Origin: Nitrosospira sp. Nsp11
Lineage (GTDB): Bacteria > Pseudomonadota > Gammaproteobacteria > Burkholderiales > Nitrosomonadaceae
Assembly (NCBI RefSeq): GCF_900142705.1
Contig: NZ_FRBV01000011.1
Location: forward strand, 26,092 to 90,091
Length of the DNA stretch: 64,000 nt
Direction of reading: 5' to 3'
Below are positions 1-10,479 of this stretch, in pieces. The stretch's first letter is position 1. Each line of letters starts with the position of its first letter. Both the position numbers and the translations under genes were made by a program. Under the pieces are notes generated by a model, which was not told the DNA's origin, did no database searches, and saw only the letters and a list, made by a program, of their open reading frames with translations.

Positions 1-522
1 GCGCTTTTCCATGCACACCTTGATCCGCGCATAACTGGCCTGGTATTACTGAATCCCTGGGTAAGAACGGATCAGGGCGCCGCAAAAGCTTATCTAAAAC
101 ATTACTATCTCACCCGTCTTCTCGACCCCGAATTCTGGAGCAAAGTATGGAACGGGCGTTTTAATTACGCCAACGCAGCTCAATCTCTTGCGAAGACTGT
201 TGAGAAAGTCCTGCCGGGACGAAAAATTGCAGCTGGAAGGGATACGACTGGTGATGGATCCTGTGATTTCGCTGATTTGCCAGAACGGATGCTGAATGCG
301 CTCAGCCGTTATAAAGGAAAGATATTATTGATAACAAGTGGTAATGACCTCACTGCCCAGGAGTTTCTGGAGCTGGTTAAAGGTTCGCGTGAGTGGCAGC
401 AGCTGCTGGCCCCTCCACACGTCACGCATCGAAATTTGCCGGAGGCCAACCATACTTTTTCGCGACGTGAGTGGCGCGATCAGGTGGCGGATTGGACAAA
501 GGAATGGCTTTACACATGGTGA
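1..522 (+). CDS. Exosortase A system-associated hydrolase 1 (5'-truncated by window edge)
   Basis: The frame is open from base 1 to the stop at 520-522, giving 173 residues of the C-terminal part of an alpha/beta hydrolase. Visible family features are the strand VLLNPWVR after a truncated nucleophile region, a helical lid rich in Tyr and Leu, the strand ILLITSGNDLT that normally carries the acidic catalytic residue, and LPEANHTFSR near the end with the probable catalytic histidine. The alanine-histidine content and the HTFSRREWR ending match the hydrolase-1 proteins found beside exosortase A (XrtA) genes. Its role is unknown, with esterase-like activity assumed from the fold. It suggests that an XrtA locus lies just left of the window, separate from the XrtB locus at 31-42 kb. 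The N-terminus and nucleophile elbow are not in the window. Confidence 0.75.
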   Translation, partial: ALFHAHLDPRITGLVLLNPWVRTDQGAAKAYLKHYYLTRLLDPEFWSKVWNGRFNYANAAQSLAKTVEKVLPGRKIAAGRDTTGDGSCDFADLPERMLNALSRYKGKILLITSGNDLTAQEFLELVKGSREWQQLLAPPHVTHRNLPEANHTFSRREWRDQVADWTKEWLYTW

Positions 523-709
523 TATGGCACGGCAACATCACGATCTTGACCTAATGTGCTTGAGAATTATCGACCCCATGAACTTCAGGCGGTTGGGTTA
601 AGGCAGGTGCTAGTGGCCTGATCGCAGTAGCAAGCTGAACACTTTCGCATGAAATGAAGATATCCGGATTGTTGTCGCTCTGTTCAAGGTGTAATTGGGG
701 TAAGTCAAG

Positions 710-1345
710 ATGTACTTAATAGCAGGGAGTGTCGTGAAAATCATATCCAGCGTTGTCATATTGCTGATTTCAATTATCTCCACCAATCTCCAGGCAGCTT
801 CTTATTGTGGAGAATTAGATAATGCCTATGACTATAGAGATAATACACAGAGGTCGTTTTTAGCGACTGTTGAGAAGCATCACTTTACTCCTAACGTTGA
901 AAGCCTGCGCCATGGAAATTCCGGTACCCTCGGAGGAGAACTGAGCTATACGCTGATGATATTCCCTAACCATCACCGTGCACTCGCCGCATTCGGCAAG
1001 CTTTCGCTAAGAGATAAGACTTTAAAACCCGCTGGCTCAAAATATTCAGTGGAATGCTTTTTCGAACGTGCCATCCGGTACAAGCCAAATGATGGCATTG
1101 TCCGTATGGTATACGGTAATTATTTGTTAAAAGCCGGGCAAATTGATAAGGCTACCGAACAATTCCAGATTGCTGTTGACCTTGATCCCGAAAATCCCAC
1201 CATCAACTACAATCTTGGCTTGCTCTATATGAAGAAAAAAGATTACGAACAGGCAAATATCTATGCAAAGAAAGCGTATGAACTGGGTTTCCCGCTGCCA
1301 GGCCTAAAGAATCAGTTGATGGAAGCGGGCAAATGGAACGATTAG
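710..1345 (+). CDS. Secreted tetratricopeptide-repeat protein
   Basis: This is a 211-residue protein. Residues 9-30 form a hydrophobic stretch ending in LQAAS, a plausible signal peptide, so it probably acts in the periplasm. The mature part has a short Cys-containing domain (C33, C116), then two TPR units at about 128-161 and 162-195 (GNYLLKAGQIDKATEQF and LGLLYMKKKDYEQA). TPR proteins mediate protein contacts and no enzymatic motif is visible. An in-frame GTG at 734 behind AGGGAG would give a cleaner signal peptide and is a real alternative start. It stands alone between the hydrolase and a broken transposase, about 190 bases after the hydrolase. Similar proteins accompany exosortase-type polysaccharide loci, so a role in that system is inferred only from position. 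Confidence 0.8.
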   Translation: MYLIAGSVVKIISSVVILLISIISTNLQAASYCGELDNAYDYRDNTQRSFLATVEKHHFTPNVESLRHGNSGTLGGELSYTLMIFPNHHRALAAFGKLSLRDKTLKPAGSKYSVECFFERAIRYKPNDGIVRMVYGNYLLKAGQIDKATEQFQIAVDLDPENPTINYNLGLLYMKKKDYEQANIYAKKAYELGFPLPGLKNQLMEAGKWND

Positions 1346-1383
1346 TCTTAGTCTAAAAAAAGTGAATAAGTCCAGGGAAAAAC

Positions 1384-2005
1384 CTTGGCCAAGGCCAGCG
1401 CGGTCTTCATTGAGAAGCTGTGCGCGTAGTGGGTCTTTACCTGAACACCCCCTAGAACGCTTTGGTGCTGTGCGTGGATGAGAAGAGCCAGTGCTAGGCG
1501 CTGGGAACGCACTCAGCCAATGCCGCCCATGGGCCTAGGTTATGACGAAGGTGTCACCCGGCGACTATGTCCGTCACGGCACAACTACCCTGTTTGCCGC
1601 ACTGGATGTACTCGACGGCGCGGTGCGGGCCGATGTAAGCCGGGCCATCGACACCAGGAGTTCCTCGCGTTCTTGCGCTCAATCGACAAGGCGGTTCCCG
1701 CCGAACTTGATGTGCATTGCATCGTGGATAACTACAGCAGCCATCCCAAAGTCAAGGCGTGGCTGGGCCGGTCCACGCTGGCACATGCGTTTCATGCCCA
1801 CCTGCAATTCCTGATTGAATCAAGTCGAACGCTTTTTCTCGATCATCACCGGCAAGGCCATCCATCGCGGCTCCTTCACTCCGGTCAAGGAACCGGGTTT
1901 CAAAAGATCAATCACTTCGTCGCGCACTACAATCAGAACCGCAAACCAATCACCTGGACCGCTACTGCCGATTCGATCCTCGTCAGGCTAAATAGAACTT
2001 TGTGA
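1384..2005 (+). pseudogene. IS630-family transposase remnant, multiply frameshifted
   Basis: Pieces of one IS630-type transposase appear in two frames. Around 1450-1490 is ALVLCVDEKSQ, then YVRHGTTTLFAALDV (frame of 1542). Next come HCIVDNYSSHPKVKAWL (frame of 1478), LNQVERFFSIITGK (from 1815, after an in-frame TGA where the family has Trp) and KPITWTATADSI (frame of 1478). These are the DDE-domain landmarks in the correct order, so the gene is real in origin but needs at least three frame changes and readthrough of internal stops. It cannot make an active transposase. Terminal inverted repeats were not identified. It sits at the left border of the nucleotide-sugar genes. Confidence 0.85.
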
Positions 2006-2026
2006 ACGAATCAGCGGAACAAAACA

Positions 2027-3085
2027 CTAGGCCGATGCATCGATTTTCTCTTTCTCGGATGCAAGATGCGCGATATACCATCCCAAGGCTTGCCTGAGCC
2101 CTTCATCAATCCGGTGGGTCGGCTCAAAGCCCAACATTTTGCCAGCTTTCGAAATGTCCGCCTGAGAATGCCGCACGTCCCCTTCGCGAAAATCAGCATA
2201 TGCGGGTTTATGGTCCCGCAGGCGGGGAAATTCCTCTGACAGTAGCGCGCGCATCATCTCGTAGAGCTGATTCAAGCTTGTGCGGTCACTGATCGCTACA
2301 TTGTAAATCTGGTTGACGGCTTGCGCATTTTCAGTCAGTGCTGCAAGAAGATTGGCCTGAATGACATTCTCGATAAAACAGAAATCTCGGCTGGTGTCGC
2401 CATCTCCATTGATGTACAACGCCTGGTTGCGGATGAGTGCGGCAATCCATTGAGGAATTACTGCTGCATAAGCGCCGTTTGGGTCCTGCCTGGGACCGAA
2501 AACATTAAAATAGCGCAAACCGATGGAGTCCATTCCATAGCAGCGGGCGAATACATCGGCGTAGAGCTCGTTAACATATTTGGTAACGGCATAGGGCGAG
2601 AGGGGCCGGCCAATCACGGATTCGACCTTGGGCAGTGCCGGATGGTCGCCATAAGTGGAGCTGGAAGCTGCGTAAATGAAGCGCTTCACACGGGCATCAC
2701 GGGAGGCTACCAACATATTCAGGAAACCCGAAATGTTGCTCTCGTTTGTATGGATGGGGTCTTGAATGGAACGCGGCACTGATCCAAGAGCCGCTTCATG
2801 TAATATATAATCCACCTTCTTGCACGCATTCCTGCATGTTTCCAGCTGGCGGATATCACCTTCGATAAAAGTGAAATTGAGCCAAGCGTTTTCCCCGACC
2901 AATTCTCTTACCTGCTCCAGATTGTGGCGGTAGCCAGTCGAGAAATTATCCAAACCGGTCACCTTCTGGTTCCGCTTGAGCAAGGCTTCCAGTAAATTAG
3001 ACCCGATGAAGCCGGCAACGCCGGTTACGAGCCAATGTGACTGGTGATTTTCCAAATGCTGAAGCACGTGTTGATATCTCGTCAT
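2027..3085 (-). CDS. wbpP: UDP-N-acetylglucosamine 4-epimerase, WbpP/TviC type
   Basis: This is an extended short-chain dehydrogenase that interconverts UDP-GlcNAc/UDP-GlcNAcA and the galacto forms in polysaccharide precursor synthesis, in the cytoplasm. The NAD loop GVAGFIGSN is near the N-terminus. The catalytic SST and YAVTK (Tyr and Lys four apart) follow, then [18 protein letters not shown], which is characteristic of the WbpP/TviC subgroup. ATG at 3085 is preferred. The frame extends to a TTG at 3103 that overlaps the end of the upstream dehydrogenase by four bases, so the two genes are translationally close. The pair TviB + TviC makes UDP-GalNAcA in Vi antigen synthesis, and the same donor is inferred here. 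The exact stereochemistry cannot be read from sequence. Confidence 0.88.
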   Translation of the reverse strand: MTRYQHVLQHLENHQSHWLVTGVAGFIGSNLLEALLKRNQKVTGLDNFSTGYRHNLEQVRELVGENAWLNFTFIEGDIRQLETCRNACKKVDYILHEAALGSVPRSIQDPIHTNESNISGFLNMLVASRDARVKRFIYAASSSTYGDHPALPKVESVIGRPLSPYAVTKYVNELYADVFARCYGMDSIGLRYFNVFGPRQDPNGAYAAVIPQWIAALIRNQALYINGDGDTSRDFCFIENVIQANLLAALTENAQAVNQIYNVAISDRTSLNQLYEMMRALLSEEFPRLRDHKPAYADFREGDVRHSQADISKAGKMLGFEPTHRIDEGLRQALGWYIAHLASEKEKIDASA

Positions 3086-3099
3086 TACCAGGCCTTTTT

Positions 3100-4380
3100 T
3101 CAAAGCCGCCAGACGTTGAAACCAGCATCACGCAGGGCTGCTGGGTCAAACTGGGATTTAACATCGATAAAGCAACCTTTATCGGTAATTTTGGATTGGA
3201 AATCGGTCAAGGGTCTGTTTATAAATTGCCGATGCGAGACGGCAACAATGAGTGCATCAGCGCATGGAAGATTTTCCCACGACTCAAGCTCCAGGCCATA
3301 TTCATGGCGAGCTTCTTCGGGATCGGCCACAGGATCATGGATGTGAATTTCTATGCCATAGGACTTGAGTTCGCTGATCAAGTCGGCAGTTTTAGAGTTT
3401 CTGAGATCGGGACAGTTCTCTTTGAAGGACAAGCCCAGCACATTCACTCTGGCGCCCTTGACATTAATGTCAGCCTTGATGATGTGTTTTATTGTCTGCT
3501 CGGCAACGAATTTGGCCATACTGTCGTTGATACGGCGGCCAGCCAGAATAACCTGCGGTATGTAGCCGATCATTTCAGCCTTGTGGGTAAGGTAATATGG
3601 ATCAACACCAATACAATGCCCTCCAACCAGGCCGGGGCGAAAAGGAAGAAAGTTCCATTTCGTGCCGGCAGCCTGAAGAACCTCCATGGTGTCGATTCCC
3701 AGCTTATCGAAAATGATGGCTAGCTCGTTCATCAATGCGATATTCAAGTCACGCTGCGTGTTCTCGATGACTTTAGCGGCTTCAGCCACCTTGATACTGG
3801 ATGCACGGTATACGCCAGCGGTAATGATGCTTTCGTAAAGCACGGCTATTTTCTCCAACGTATCCCGGTCGTCTCCCGACACAACCTTCAAGATGCTGGT
3901 AAGCGTATGCTGCTTATCACCAGGGTTAATACGTTCGGGAGAGAAACCGACGTGAAATTCATCCTTCCATTTCTTACCAGAATGCTTTTCGAGAACCGGA
4001 ACGCAGATTTCTTCTGTTGCGCCTGGGTAAACCGTAGATTCGTAAATAACGACGGCCCCCCGCTTCATATGTTTTCCGACGACCCCGCTGGCGCCGATGA
4101 GCGACGAAAAATCCGGCTGATGAGCAAGGTCTACCGGGGTGGGAACTGCGACAACAATATAATCAGCCTCGGACAGCTCAGCCGAATCGGTGGTAACAGA
4201 CAGGTGACATGCCGCTTGCAGATTTTCAAAGGAAACTTCGCCGGTCGGATCGATGCCGCGCTTGTAACTGTCGACTTTGCTGCTGGAAAGATCATATCCT
4301 ATGGTTCGCCGCTTTTTTCCAAATTCAACTGCCAGGGGTAACCCTACATACCCCAATCCAACTACAGCCACCAGGCTCAT
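3100..4380 (-). CDS. tviB: UDP-N-acetyl-D-glucosamine 6-dehydrogenase (nucleotide-sugar dehydrogenase)
   Basis: The protein has 426 residues, the usual length for WbpA/TviB enzymes, which oxidise UDP-GlcNAc twice with NAD to the uronic acid. The Rossmann loop [10 protein letters not shown] is at 8-17, [11 protein letters not shown] at 114-124 and [11 protein letters not shown] at 145-155. The catalytic cysteine is C256 in [12 protein letters not shown], and the C-terminal UDP-binding part contains [15 protein letters not shown]. It is the first gene of a two-gene unit with the 4-epimerase. This points to an acidic amino sugar in the exopolysaccharide made by the surrounding island. Distinction from UDP-ManNAc dehydrogenase (WecC type) rests on the partner epimerase and overall resemblance. 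A wecB homologue is present at 15.2 kb, so a ManNAcA route is a genuine alternative. Confidence 0.9.
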   Translation of the reverse strand: MSLVAVVGLGYVGLPLAVEFGKKRRTIGYDLSSSKVDSYKRGIDPTGEVSFENLQAACHLSVTTDSAELSEADYIVVAVPTPVDLAHQPDFSSLIGASGVVGKHMKRGAVVIYESTVYPGATEEICVPVLEKHSGKKWKDEFHVGFSPERINPGDKQHTLTSILKVVSGDDRDTLEKIAVLYESIITAGVYRASSIKVAEAAKVIENTQRDLNIALMNELAIIFDKLGIDTMEVLQAAGTKWNFLPFRPGLVGGHCIGVDPYYLTHKAEMIGYIPQVILAGRRINDSMAKFVAEQTIKHIIKADINVKGARVNVLGLSFKENCPDLRNSKTADLISELKSYGIEIHIHDPVADPEEARHEYGLELESWENLPCADALIVAVSHRQFINRPLTDFQSKITDKGCFIDVKSQFDPAALRDAGFNVWRL

Positions 4381-4926
4381 CAGTTATCTCCCACTCCGTT
4401 TATCATTCATATCGGCAAAGCGACCTGCCGTACTGTACTCCAACTCCCTATCATCCGGCAGTATCTCCTTGAATAACATTGTACTAAAGTGCAATTTCCA
4501 CATGACTTACTTCAGCATATCATGCGGGCAGGTGACTCAGAGAAAAAACGTGGGAAAACCCAGCAGCAAATCAATTTCAGGAGGAACAGCCTGAGCAACG
4601 CGCCAGCCCGGGCCGTAAGTGCTTCGCGGATTGCCTGGAGGCAGGGATCGAAAACGCAACAAACATGACACGGCCTCGGCAAGAATAAACAAGAGGGCGA
4701 AGATTGTTACCGGGTCAGGGGAACTATTACTTGATACGCCGCCGCTTTCGCAAATCTGCCGGGCACGGGAATGGTCAGCTTGCTTCGAGCTGATGCATTC
4801 GTTTTTTAGTGGCTCGCTTCCTGTCGGCCTTGTACGTTTAGGCATGATAACGCCCATTGCCTGACGTGTTTATTGGAGTTTCAGATTTTTTTGTCGGTGG
4901 CGCAACAGCAGCCCAGTTGTTCTTTA
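4381..4926 (-). other. Intergenic region between desaturase and tviB, no supported gene
   Basis: These 546 bases separate the desaturase 3' end from the tviB start on the same strand. A minus-strand frame of 106 codons at 4537-4857 has one hydrophobic run but no recognisable domain and no convincing ribosome site. The region presumably carries the tviB promoter, though no clear -35/-10 pair was found. Confidence 0.5.
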
Positions 4927-6039
4927 TCAGGCATTTCTTTGTCTGCGTACGGTATCCTCAAAGGTCGTATCAGAATTGGCCGCGTCAGCTTGCCGTCTAT
5001 AGGTATAGGTAGACGCTTCACCCCATATACGCTGCAACGCGTCCCACATGCTGGTTCGTATCGTCTTCAGATAAACTGTGTTATCGCTCAACCCATTTAC
5101 CAAACGTCGTTGCGCCTCGCCCAAATTGTGGTAGGGCAAGCTCATGAAAAGATGGTGGGTCGCATGATAGCGCAAGCCAACCGGAGCCCATAGGGCGGTA
5201 ATGAACAGGTTGCCTGGAACATTTATCGAGTCGAGATATTGCTCGTGGAATTCCATGGGTTGATCACCAGGATTGCGATAAGCATGTGCGCTTAGCGTAC
5301 GCAAGGAATTTATAAAAAAGATGAACATGGCAATGACGTACCAAAAGACCAGAAAGTGATAGGTCAGCACGCCCAGCGCAATGCAGGTAACCACCGCTGT
5401 TATGAATACGAAAGCTGCAAACTCCTGGAGTTTCCAGTTCTTGTCGCTGCGAATCGCATTCTCCTCGCGCTTATAATTCATATCGATGGTGAGAGAAGAG
5501 GCGCGTTCCCAGACCAGTTTACGCAAAGGGGGGATGAAATACGATAACGGCGTAAGAATCAAAAAACGGATGATAAAAAAGAGCGGCAAAATAAATGAGA
5601 GCATTACATAGCCAACCATGATCATCGGTCTCAAGGTGGCGAAAGGGACGTATTCCCCATCCTTGTCGGTGCCATAGACGTCACGCTTGTGATGATCGTT
5701 GTGAACGCCATCATAGGTAAAAGAGGGAATCAGCAATGGTATGCCGCAAGTAACGTTCCACACCAGGCGGAATAGCCCGAATGTTCCCGTTTTCAGGTGG
5801 GCCAGTTCGTGAATGAAAATAGCTGCACGATAAAACGCAAGCGTAGCGACAATAAAAAGTGGGAGCTGCCAGGCGGAAAACAGCGGCAGGGACAGGACAG
5901 CCAAAAAGGCGCCCCAACCCAGCGAGATATGGAAGAGAAAGTCGGCCCAGTAAATCCAGGGATTAGGGGTCATGAGATCGCGGACGAGACTGTGCGCCTC
6001 CCGTAACGGAAATTCCTGGCCAGTTGTCGTTTCTATCAT
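4927..6039 (-). CDS. Membrane-bound fatty acid desaturase family protein
   Basis: This is a 370-residue integral membrane di-iron enzyme. The histidine boxes are visible in order: HELAH at 77-81, HNDHH at 113-117 and HATHH in the C-terminal third (after the LRYHATHHL run). Four or more hydrophobic segments lie between them (about 36-70, 125-165 and 205-245). The family inserts double bonds or hydroxyls into acyl chains, carotenoids or sphingoid bases using O2 and an electron donor. The gene lies between the rfb genes and tviB without overlap to either. A direct role in polysaccharide synthesis is not obvious. A link to the sphingolipid-type operon at 50-54 kb is possible but purely speculative. 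The substrate is unknown. Confidence 0.85.
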   Translation of the reverse strand: MIETTTGQEFPLREAHSLVRDLMTPNPWIYWADFLFHISLGWGAFLAVLSLPLFSAWQLPLFIVATLAFYRAAIFIHELAHLKTGTFGLFRLVWNVTCGIPLLIPSFTYDGVHNDHHKRDVYGTDKDGEYVPFATLRPMIMVGYVMLSFILPLFFIIRFLILTPLSYFIPPLRKLVWERASSLTIDMNYKREENAIRSDKNWKLQEFAAFVFITAVVTCIALGVLTYHFLVFWYVIAMFIFFINSLRTLSAHAYRNPGDQPMEFHEQYLDSINVPGNLFITALWAPVGLRYHATHHLFMSLPYHNLGEAQRRLVNGLSDNTVYLKTIRTSMWDALQRIWGEASTYTYRRQADAANSDTTFEDTVRRQRNA

Positions 6040-6191
6040 TCCTGGATACTCATCGAATCGTTCGTTTTGTGATTGAATCAGGTGCCGGCATTTCAGAATT
6101 TACTACCTGATGAAATCATCCATATGTCGATACACAACCCAAAGGGTTCCTCGGCCTTGGGACGCTATAAGAGTGCAGGCTGAGGGACATA

Positions 6192-6740
6192 TCAAAATAC
6201 TTCGGCATCAGCCAGTGCTGGCGCAATTGCGTCTTTCGCTGAAATAATGGGTTGCGCACCTGCTTCGATTGGCCATGAAATCGCGATTTGTGGGTCATTC
6301 CAGACAACGCTGCGCTCAAAGTCGGGAATGTAGTAATCAGTCGTTTTATACAAAAAATCGGCACTTTCGCTTAGTACATAAAAACCATGGGCAAAGCCGG
6401 GTGGCACCCACACTTGACGGTAATTGTCTTCGGTTAACTCCACCCCGACCCATTGACCAAAGGTTGGAGATGACCTGCGGATATCGACTGCCACATCAAA
6501 AACCGCACCACGTACCACACGCACCAGCTTGCCTTGGGGCTGGCGGATCTGGTAATGCAAGCCGCGCAATACACCTTTGGTTGAGCGACTATGATTGTCC
6601 TGCACGAAGTTTACGCCAAGCCCGGTAGCCTGGTTGAAATTTTTCTGATTGAAGCTTTCAAAGAAGAATCCCCGGCTGTCACCAAAGACTCTCGGTTCGA
6701 TTATCAGCACGTCCGGAATGGTGGTGGAAATTACCTTCAC
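6192..6740 (-). CDS. rfbC: dTDP-4-dehydrorhamnose 3,5-epimerase
   Basis: This 182-residue cupin-fold enzyme catalyses the third step of dTDP-L-rhamnose synthesis. The core signature RGLHYQ is at 59-64 with the catalytic histidine H62. It is followed by [21 protein letters not shown] and the late [14 protein letters not shown] block. The start codon overlaps the end of rfbA by four bases (ATGA), so the rfb genes are translationally coupled in the order B-D-A-C. It is the last gene of that unit. The reaction follows from family knowledge, and the sequence shows an intact full-length protein. Confidence 0.95.
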   Translation of the reverse strand: MKVISTTIPDVLIIEPRVFGDSRGFFFESFNQKNFNQATGLGVNFVQDNHSRSTKGVLRGLHYQIRQPQGKLVRVVRGAVFDVAVDIRRSSPTFGQWVGVELTEDNYRQVWVPPGFAHGFYVLSESADFLYKTTDYYIPDFERSVVWNDPQIAISWPIEAGAQPIISAKDAIAPALADAEVF

Positions 6741-7624
6741 ATGACCACCCGTTCACTCAATAGCCGCAATAAATACTGGCCGTAGCCATTTTTTGCCAAG
6801 GGTTTCGCCAACTTCTCAAGCTGTGTGGCATCTATAAAACCTTGACGATAAGCGATCTCTTCCGGACACGCTACCTTGAGACCCTGACGGTGTTCAATGG
6901 TTTCGATAAAATTGCTGGCTTCAATCAAGCTTTCGTGAGTACCTGTGTCCAGCCACGCATAACCACGACCCATGATTTCGACGCTGAGCTGACCATGCTC
7001 CAGGTAGCTTCGGTTTACATCGGTGATTTCAAGCTCGCCCCGAGCGGAAGGCTTGAGCCTGCTCGCAATATCGACAACCTGATTATCGTAGAAATACAAG
7101 CCTGTCACAGCATAGTTGCTCTTGGGTCGGATTGGTTTTTCCTCCAGTGACGAAACCTGATTATGACTATCAAAAGTAACCACGCCGTATCGCTCGGGGT
7201 CTTGTACGTGATAGGCGAATATGGTCGCTCCTTCCTGCTTTGCCATGGCGCGCTGGAGTCGCAGGTGCAAATCGTGTCCATAAAAAATGTTATCGCCGAG
7301 CACCAGGGCGCTGGGATTATGCCCGATAAAATCTTTACCAATGGTAAAGGCATGAGCCAACCCATCCGGGCTGGATTGCACCGCGTATTGCAAGTTCAGC
7401 CCCCAATCGCTCCCATCACCCAGAAGCTGTTCGAAACGCGGGGTGTCTTGCGGCGTGGAGATAATGAGGATATCGCGAATACCCGCCAGCATGAGGGTGC
7501 TTAACGGGTAATAGATCATCGGTTTGTCGTAAATAGGCAAGAGTTGCTTTGAAACCGCCTTCGTGACGGGGTAGAGCCGGGTGCCGGATCCGCCGGCGAG
7601 GATAATGCCTTTACGCTGGGTCAT
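6737..7624 (-). CDS. rfbA: Glucose-1-phosphate thymidylyltransferase
   Basis: This 295-residue nucleotidyltransferase makes dTDP-glucose from dTTP and glucose-1-phosphate, the first step of the rhamnose pathway. The signature GGSGTRLYP spans 11-19 with K26 in [10 protein letters not shown]. Metal-binding and product-site elements follow in [10 protein letters not shown] and [19 protein letters not shown]. Length and motifs are those of RmlA. It overlaps rfbD upstream and rfbC downstream by four bases each, indicating one transcript. No damage is seen. Confidence 0.96.
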   Translation of the reverse strand: MTQRKGIILAGGSGTRLYPVTKAVSKQLLPIYDKPMIYYPLSTLMLAGIRDILIISTPQDTPRFEQLLGDGSDWGLNLQYAVQSSPDGLAHAFTIGKDFIGHNPSALVLGDNIFYGHDLHLRLQRAMAKQEGATIFAYHVQDPERYGVVTFDSHNQVSSLEEKPIRPKSNYAVTGLYFYDNQVVDIASRLKPSARGELEITDVNRSYLEHGQLSVEIMGRGYAWLDTGTHESLIEASNFIETIEHRQGLKVACPEEIAYRQGFIDATQLEKLAKPLAKNGYGQYLLRLLSERVVM

Positions 7625-8523
7625 TGATTCTTCTCAAGGGTTTCAGTGAGCATGCGCGCTACACCCGTTTGCCATGACGGCAAGCTCAGATCGAAGGTGC
7701 TTTGCAGTTTTTCGGTATCCAGGCGCGAATTTTTCGGCCGTGTGGCGGGTGAAGGAAATGCACTGGTGGGAACGGGGAGAATATTTTCGGGCGCGACCTT
7801 GAGCCTGAGCCCACTTTCGCGAGCGCAGTTTAAAACAAACCGGGCATAACCATACCAGGAGGTTTCGCCCGCCGCGACCAGATGATAAAGACCGGATATG
7901 TTCGGCCGCTTTACGGCTGCCCGCAGGGCATGGGCAGTAACGTCGGCCAACAGATCGGCGCCGGTTGGTGCACCGATCTGGTCGTCGATAATAGTGAGAC
8001 GGTCACGCTCCTGCGCCAGACGCAACATTGTTTTTGCAAAGTTACCGCCCAGCGCGGCAAAAACCCAACTGGTACGGAAGATTAAATGGTGGCAGCCTGA
8101 CTCTAAAATTGCGTTTTCGGCTTCCAGTTTTGTCTGACCGTATACATTCAAAGGTCCGGTAGGGTCGGTTTCCACCCGCGGTTTGCTTCCACTGCCGTCA
8201 AAAACATAATCAGTAGAGTAATGGACCAGCCAGGCATCGAGCTTGCCTGCTTCCTTGGCAAGCGTAGCGGGAGCAAGGGCGTTAATAACATGAACTCGCT
8301 CCGGCTCGTCTTCAGCTTTGTCCACGGCGGTATGAGCAGCCGCATTCACTATCACATCGGGTGAAACCATTCGAACAGTTTGCGCAATGCCATCGAGACG
8401 TGTGAAATCGCCGCAGAAATCCCGGCTGTCAAAATCGACCGCTATCAATTCTCCCAACGGTGCGAGACTGCGCTGTAGCTCCCACCCCACCTGCCCATTT
8501 TTACCGAACAGCAAAATTTTCAT
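7621..8523 (-). CDS. rfbD: dTDP-4-dehydrorhamnose reductase
   Basis: This 300-residue short-chain reductase performs the final NAD(P)H-dependent step to dTDP-L-rhamnose. The cofactor loop GKNGQVG is at 7-13, the segment STDYVFDG at 103-110, and the catalytic Tyr/Lys pair Y128/K132 lies in YGQTK. FRTSWVF follows as in RmlD proteins. Its ATG shares one base with the rfbB stop and its own stop overlaps the rfbA start, consistent with a tightly coupled operon. The protein appears complete. Confidence 0.95.
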   Translation of the reverse strand: MKILLFGKNGQVGWELQRSLAPLGELIAVDFDSRDFCGDFTRLDGIAQTVRMVSPDVIVNAAAHTAVDKAEDEPERVHVINALAPATLAKEAGKLDAWLVHYSTDYVFDGSGSKPRVETDPTGPLNVYGQTKLEAENAILESGCHHLIFRTSWVFAALGGNFAKTMLRLAQERDRLTIIDDQIGAPTGADLLADVTAHALRAAVKRPNISGLYHLVAAGETSWYGYARFVLNCARESGLRLKVAPENILPVPTSAFPSPATRPKNSRLDTEKLQSTFDLSLPSWQTGVARMLTETLEKNQ

Positions 8524-9584
8524 CAGTCGCGCCTGTTGTAATTCTTCTCAACCCAGGTCCGGTAGGTACCGGACTGAACATTGGCAACCCAGGACGGATT
8601 GTCCAGGTACCATTGCACGGCTTTGTGTATGCCTGTTTCAAAAGTCTCAACAGGCTTCCAGCCCAGTTCGAGTTCGATTTTACTCGCATCGATTGCATAG
8701 CGGCGGTCATGGCCGGGACGATCGGTGACGAAATTGATCAGATTGCGGTAGGGCTCGTTTGCTCGGGGTTGTAGCGTATCCAGCAATGCACAGATTGTAT
8801 GGACGATATCAATATTAGGTTTCTCGTTCCAGCCGCCTATATTGTAAATCTGCCCGGGAACCCCTGCTTCCAGTACACGGCGGATGGCACTGCAATGGTC
8901 TTTTACATATAGCCAATCGCGAATTTGCTGGCCGTCTCCGTACACGGGCAAGGGTTTATTCGCAAGCGCGTTGACGATGATCAACGGAATAAGTTTTTCC
9001 GGGAACTGATAAGGACCATAGTTGTTGGAGCAATTGGTGGTGAGGACAGGCAGACCGTAGGTATGATGATAGGCGCGCACCAAATGATCGCTGGCGGCTT
9101 TGCTCGCCGAGTATGGACTATTCGGCTCGTAACGGTGCGCTTCATTGAAGGCCGGTGCGTCCTTGGCGAGGGAACCATAAACTTCGTCGGTGGAAACCTG
9201 GAGGAAGCGGAAATCCCGCTTGGCATTTCCATCCAGGCCATTCCAGTAACCGCGTCCGGCTTCCAAAAGACGAAAGGTACCGACGATATTCGTCTGTATA
9301 AAGTCTTCCGGACCATGGATGGAACGGTCGACATGGCTTTCCGCGGCAAAATTGACGATGGCGCGGGGTCGGTAGCGCTGGAGCAGATCAGTAACGAGGG
9401 TAGAGTCACCAATGTCGCCTTTTACAAAAAGGTGCCGCTCATCTTCTGCCAGTGCTGAGAGGTTCTCCAGATTACCCGCGTAGCTGAGTATGTCGAGGTT
9501 GATTACCGCCTCATCGGACTGTGCCAGCCAATCCAAGACAAAATTCGCGCCAATGAACCCGGCGCCGCCTGTTACTAAAATCAT
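8523..9584 (-). CDS. rfbB: dTDP-glucose 4,6-dehydratase
   Basis: This 353-residue extended SDR converts dTDP-glucose to dTDP-4-keto-6-deoxyglucose. The NAD loop [10 protein letters not shown] is at 6-15, and the dehydratase-specific triad region STDEVYG is at 131-137 (T132-D133-E134). The catalytic Y158-x3-K162 lies in YSASK, followed by [14 protein letters not shown]. It is the first gene of rfbB-D-A-C. The spacing to the pseudouridine synthase upstream is 58 bases, so a promoter may lie there. Rhamnose is therefore a likely component of the exopolysaccharide or O-antigen made by this cell. Confidence 0.96.
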   Translation of the reverse strand: MILVTGGAGFIGANFVLDWLAQSDEAVINLDILSYAGNLENLSALAEDERHLFVKGDIGDSTLVTDLLQRYRPRAIVNFAAESHVDRSIHGPEDFIQTNIVGTFRLLEAGRGYWNGLDGNAKRDFRFLQVSTDEVYGSLAKDAPAFNEAHRYEPNSPYSASKAASDHLVRAYHHTYGLPVLTTNCSNNYGPYQFPEKLIPLIIVNALANKPLPVYGDGQQIRDWLYVKDHCSAIRRVLEAGVPGQIYNIGGWNEKPNIDIVHTICALLDTLQPRANEPYRNLINFVTDRPGHDRRYAIDASKIELELGWKPVETFETGIHKAVQWYLDNPSWVANVQSGTYRTWVEKNYNRRD

Positions 9585-9642
9585 TATTATCCTTCAGATT
9601 TAAGAGGGTGACCGCGTGGTGGCATCTAGCGGAAATGCTGGG

Positions 9643-10374
9643 TCAAAACTCCTCGCCATGCCGCAAAAAACGCCATTTTCCTACCGGCAATTCACCCAAT
9701 TTCACTCGACCGATGCGCACACGCTTTAACCCGGTCACTTTCAACCCGACCAACTCGCACATTCTACGGATTTGACGTTTCTTGCCTTCGCGTAAAATAA
9801 AGCGTAACTGGTCCTGATTTTGCCGGATCACTTCGGCGCGCTTTAATGCCTGGCCATCCAGGCTCAAGCCATGGTTCAGCAGAGCCAGCGCGGATTTCGA
9901 CAAGGTTCCCTCGATGCGCACCAGGTATTCCTTCTCAATCCCCGACTCGGCGCCGATCAACTGCTTGGCGATGCGGCCGTTCTGCGTGAGCACCAGCAAG
10001 CCGCATGAATCTATATCCAGCCGCCCCGCAGGAGCCAGGCCTTTCAAATGCATCGGACTGAAGCGTTTTGGTGTTTGGTCGCCCTGAGAACGAGACCCCT
10101 CGTTGACCAGGCTGATCGCTGGCGCATACCCCGGTTCCGGTTGCCCCGATACATAGCCGACAGGCTTGTTCAGTAGTATTGTAACTTGACCTGACTGCTG
10201 GGCAGCAGCCATGCTATGCAGTCTTATTTTCTGCAGGGGATAAATCTTTGTACCCAATTCAACGACAGGTTCATCATCGACATATACCCATCCGCGTTCG
10301 ATGTAATTATCCGCTTCCCTGCGAGAACATAGTCCTTGTTGAGACATGAGCTTGGATAACCGGATTTTTTCCAT
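9643..10374 (-). CDS. 23S rRNA pseudouridine synthase, RluF/RsuA family
   Basis: This is a 243-residue protein. An N-terminal S4 RNA-binding domain (about 2-45, [20 protein letters not shown]) is followed by the RsuA-type catalytic domain. Its catalytic aspartate is D120 in [14 protein letters not shown], and the family's C-terminal basic block is [17 protein letters not shown]. The GPTGGL-type diversity that distinguishes RsuA, RluB, RluE and RluF is not decisive by eye. RluF (U2604) seems closest because of the [15 protein letters not shown] stretch. It is a housekeeping gene at the boundary of the rhamnose operon, on the same strand but with no overlap. Confidence 0.85.
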   Translation of the reverse strand: MEKIRLSKLMSQQGLCSRREADNYIERGWVYVDDEPVVELGTKIYPLQKIRLHSMAAAQQSGQVTILLNKPVGYVSGQPEPGYAPAISLVNEGSRSQGDQTPKRFSPMHLKGLAPAGRLDIDSCGLLVLTQNGRIAKQLIGAESGIEKEYLVRIEGTLSKSALALLNHGLSLDGQALKRAEVIRQNQDQLRFILREGKKRQIRRMCELVGLKVTGLKRVRIGRVKLGELPVGKWRFLRHGEEF

Positions 10375-10479
10375 GGATTCCCATGAGTTCCTGTAGCGAC
10401 TTTATGGTCGACATTGAAAGGAATTCTCCTCCTTGCCAACCTTTTTGCCAAAATTTTGCCAGAGTTCGATTATTATAAT

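Noticed and set aside
3037..3723. Long plus-strand frame opposite tviB
   Set aside because: It lies wholly antisense to clearly coding tviB and has no protein-family character.
4537..4857. 106-codon minus-strand frame upstream of tviB with a hydrophobic segment
   Set aside because: No recognisable domain, weak start context, and no proper sorting signal despite a superficial likeness to C-terminal sorting tails.
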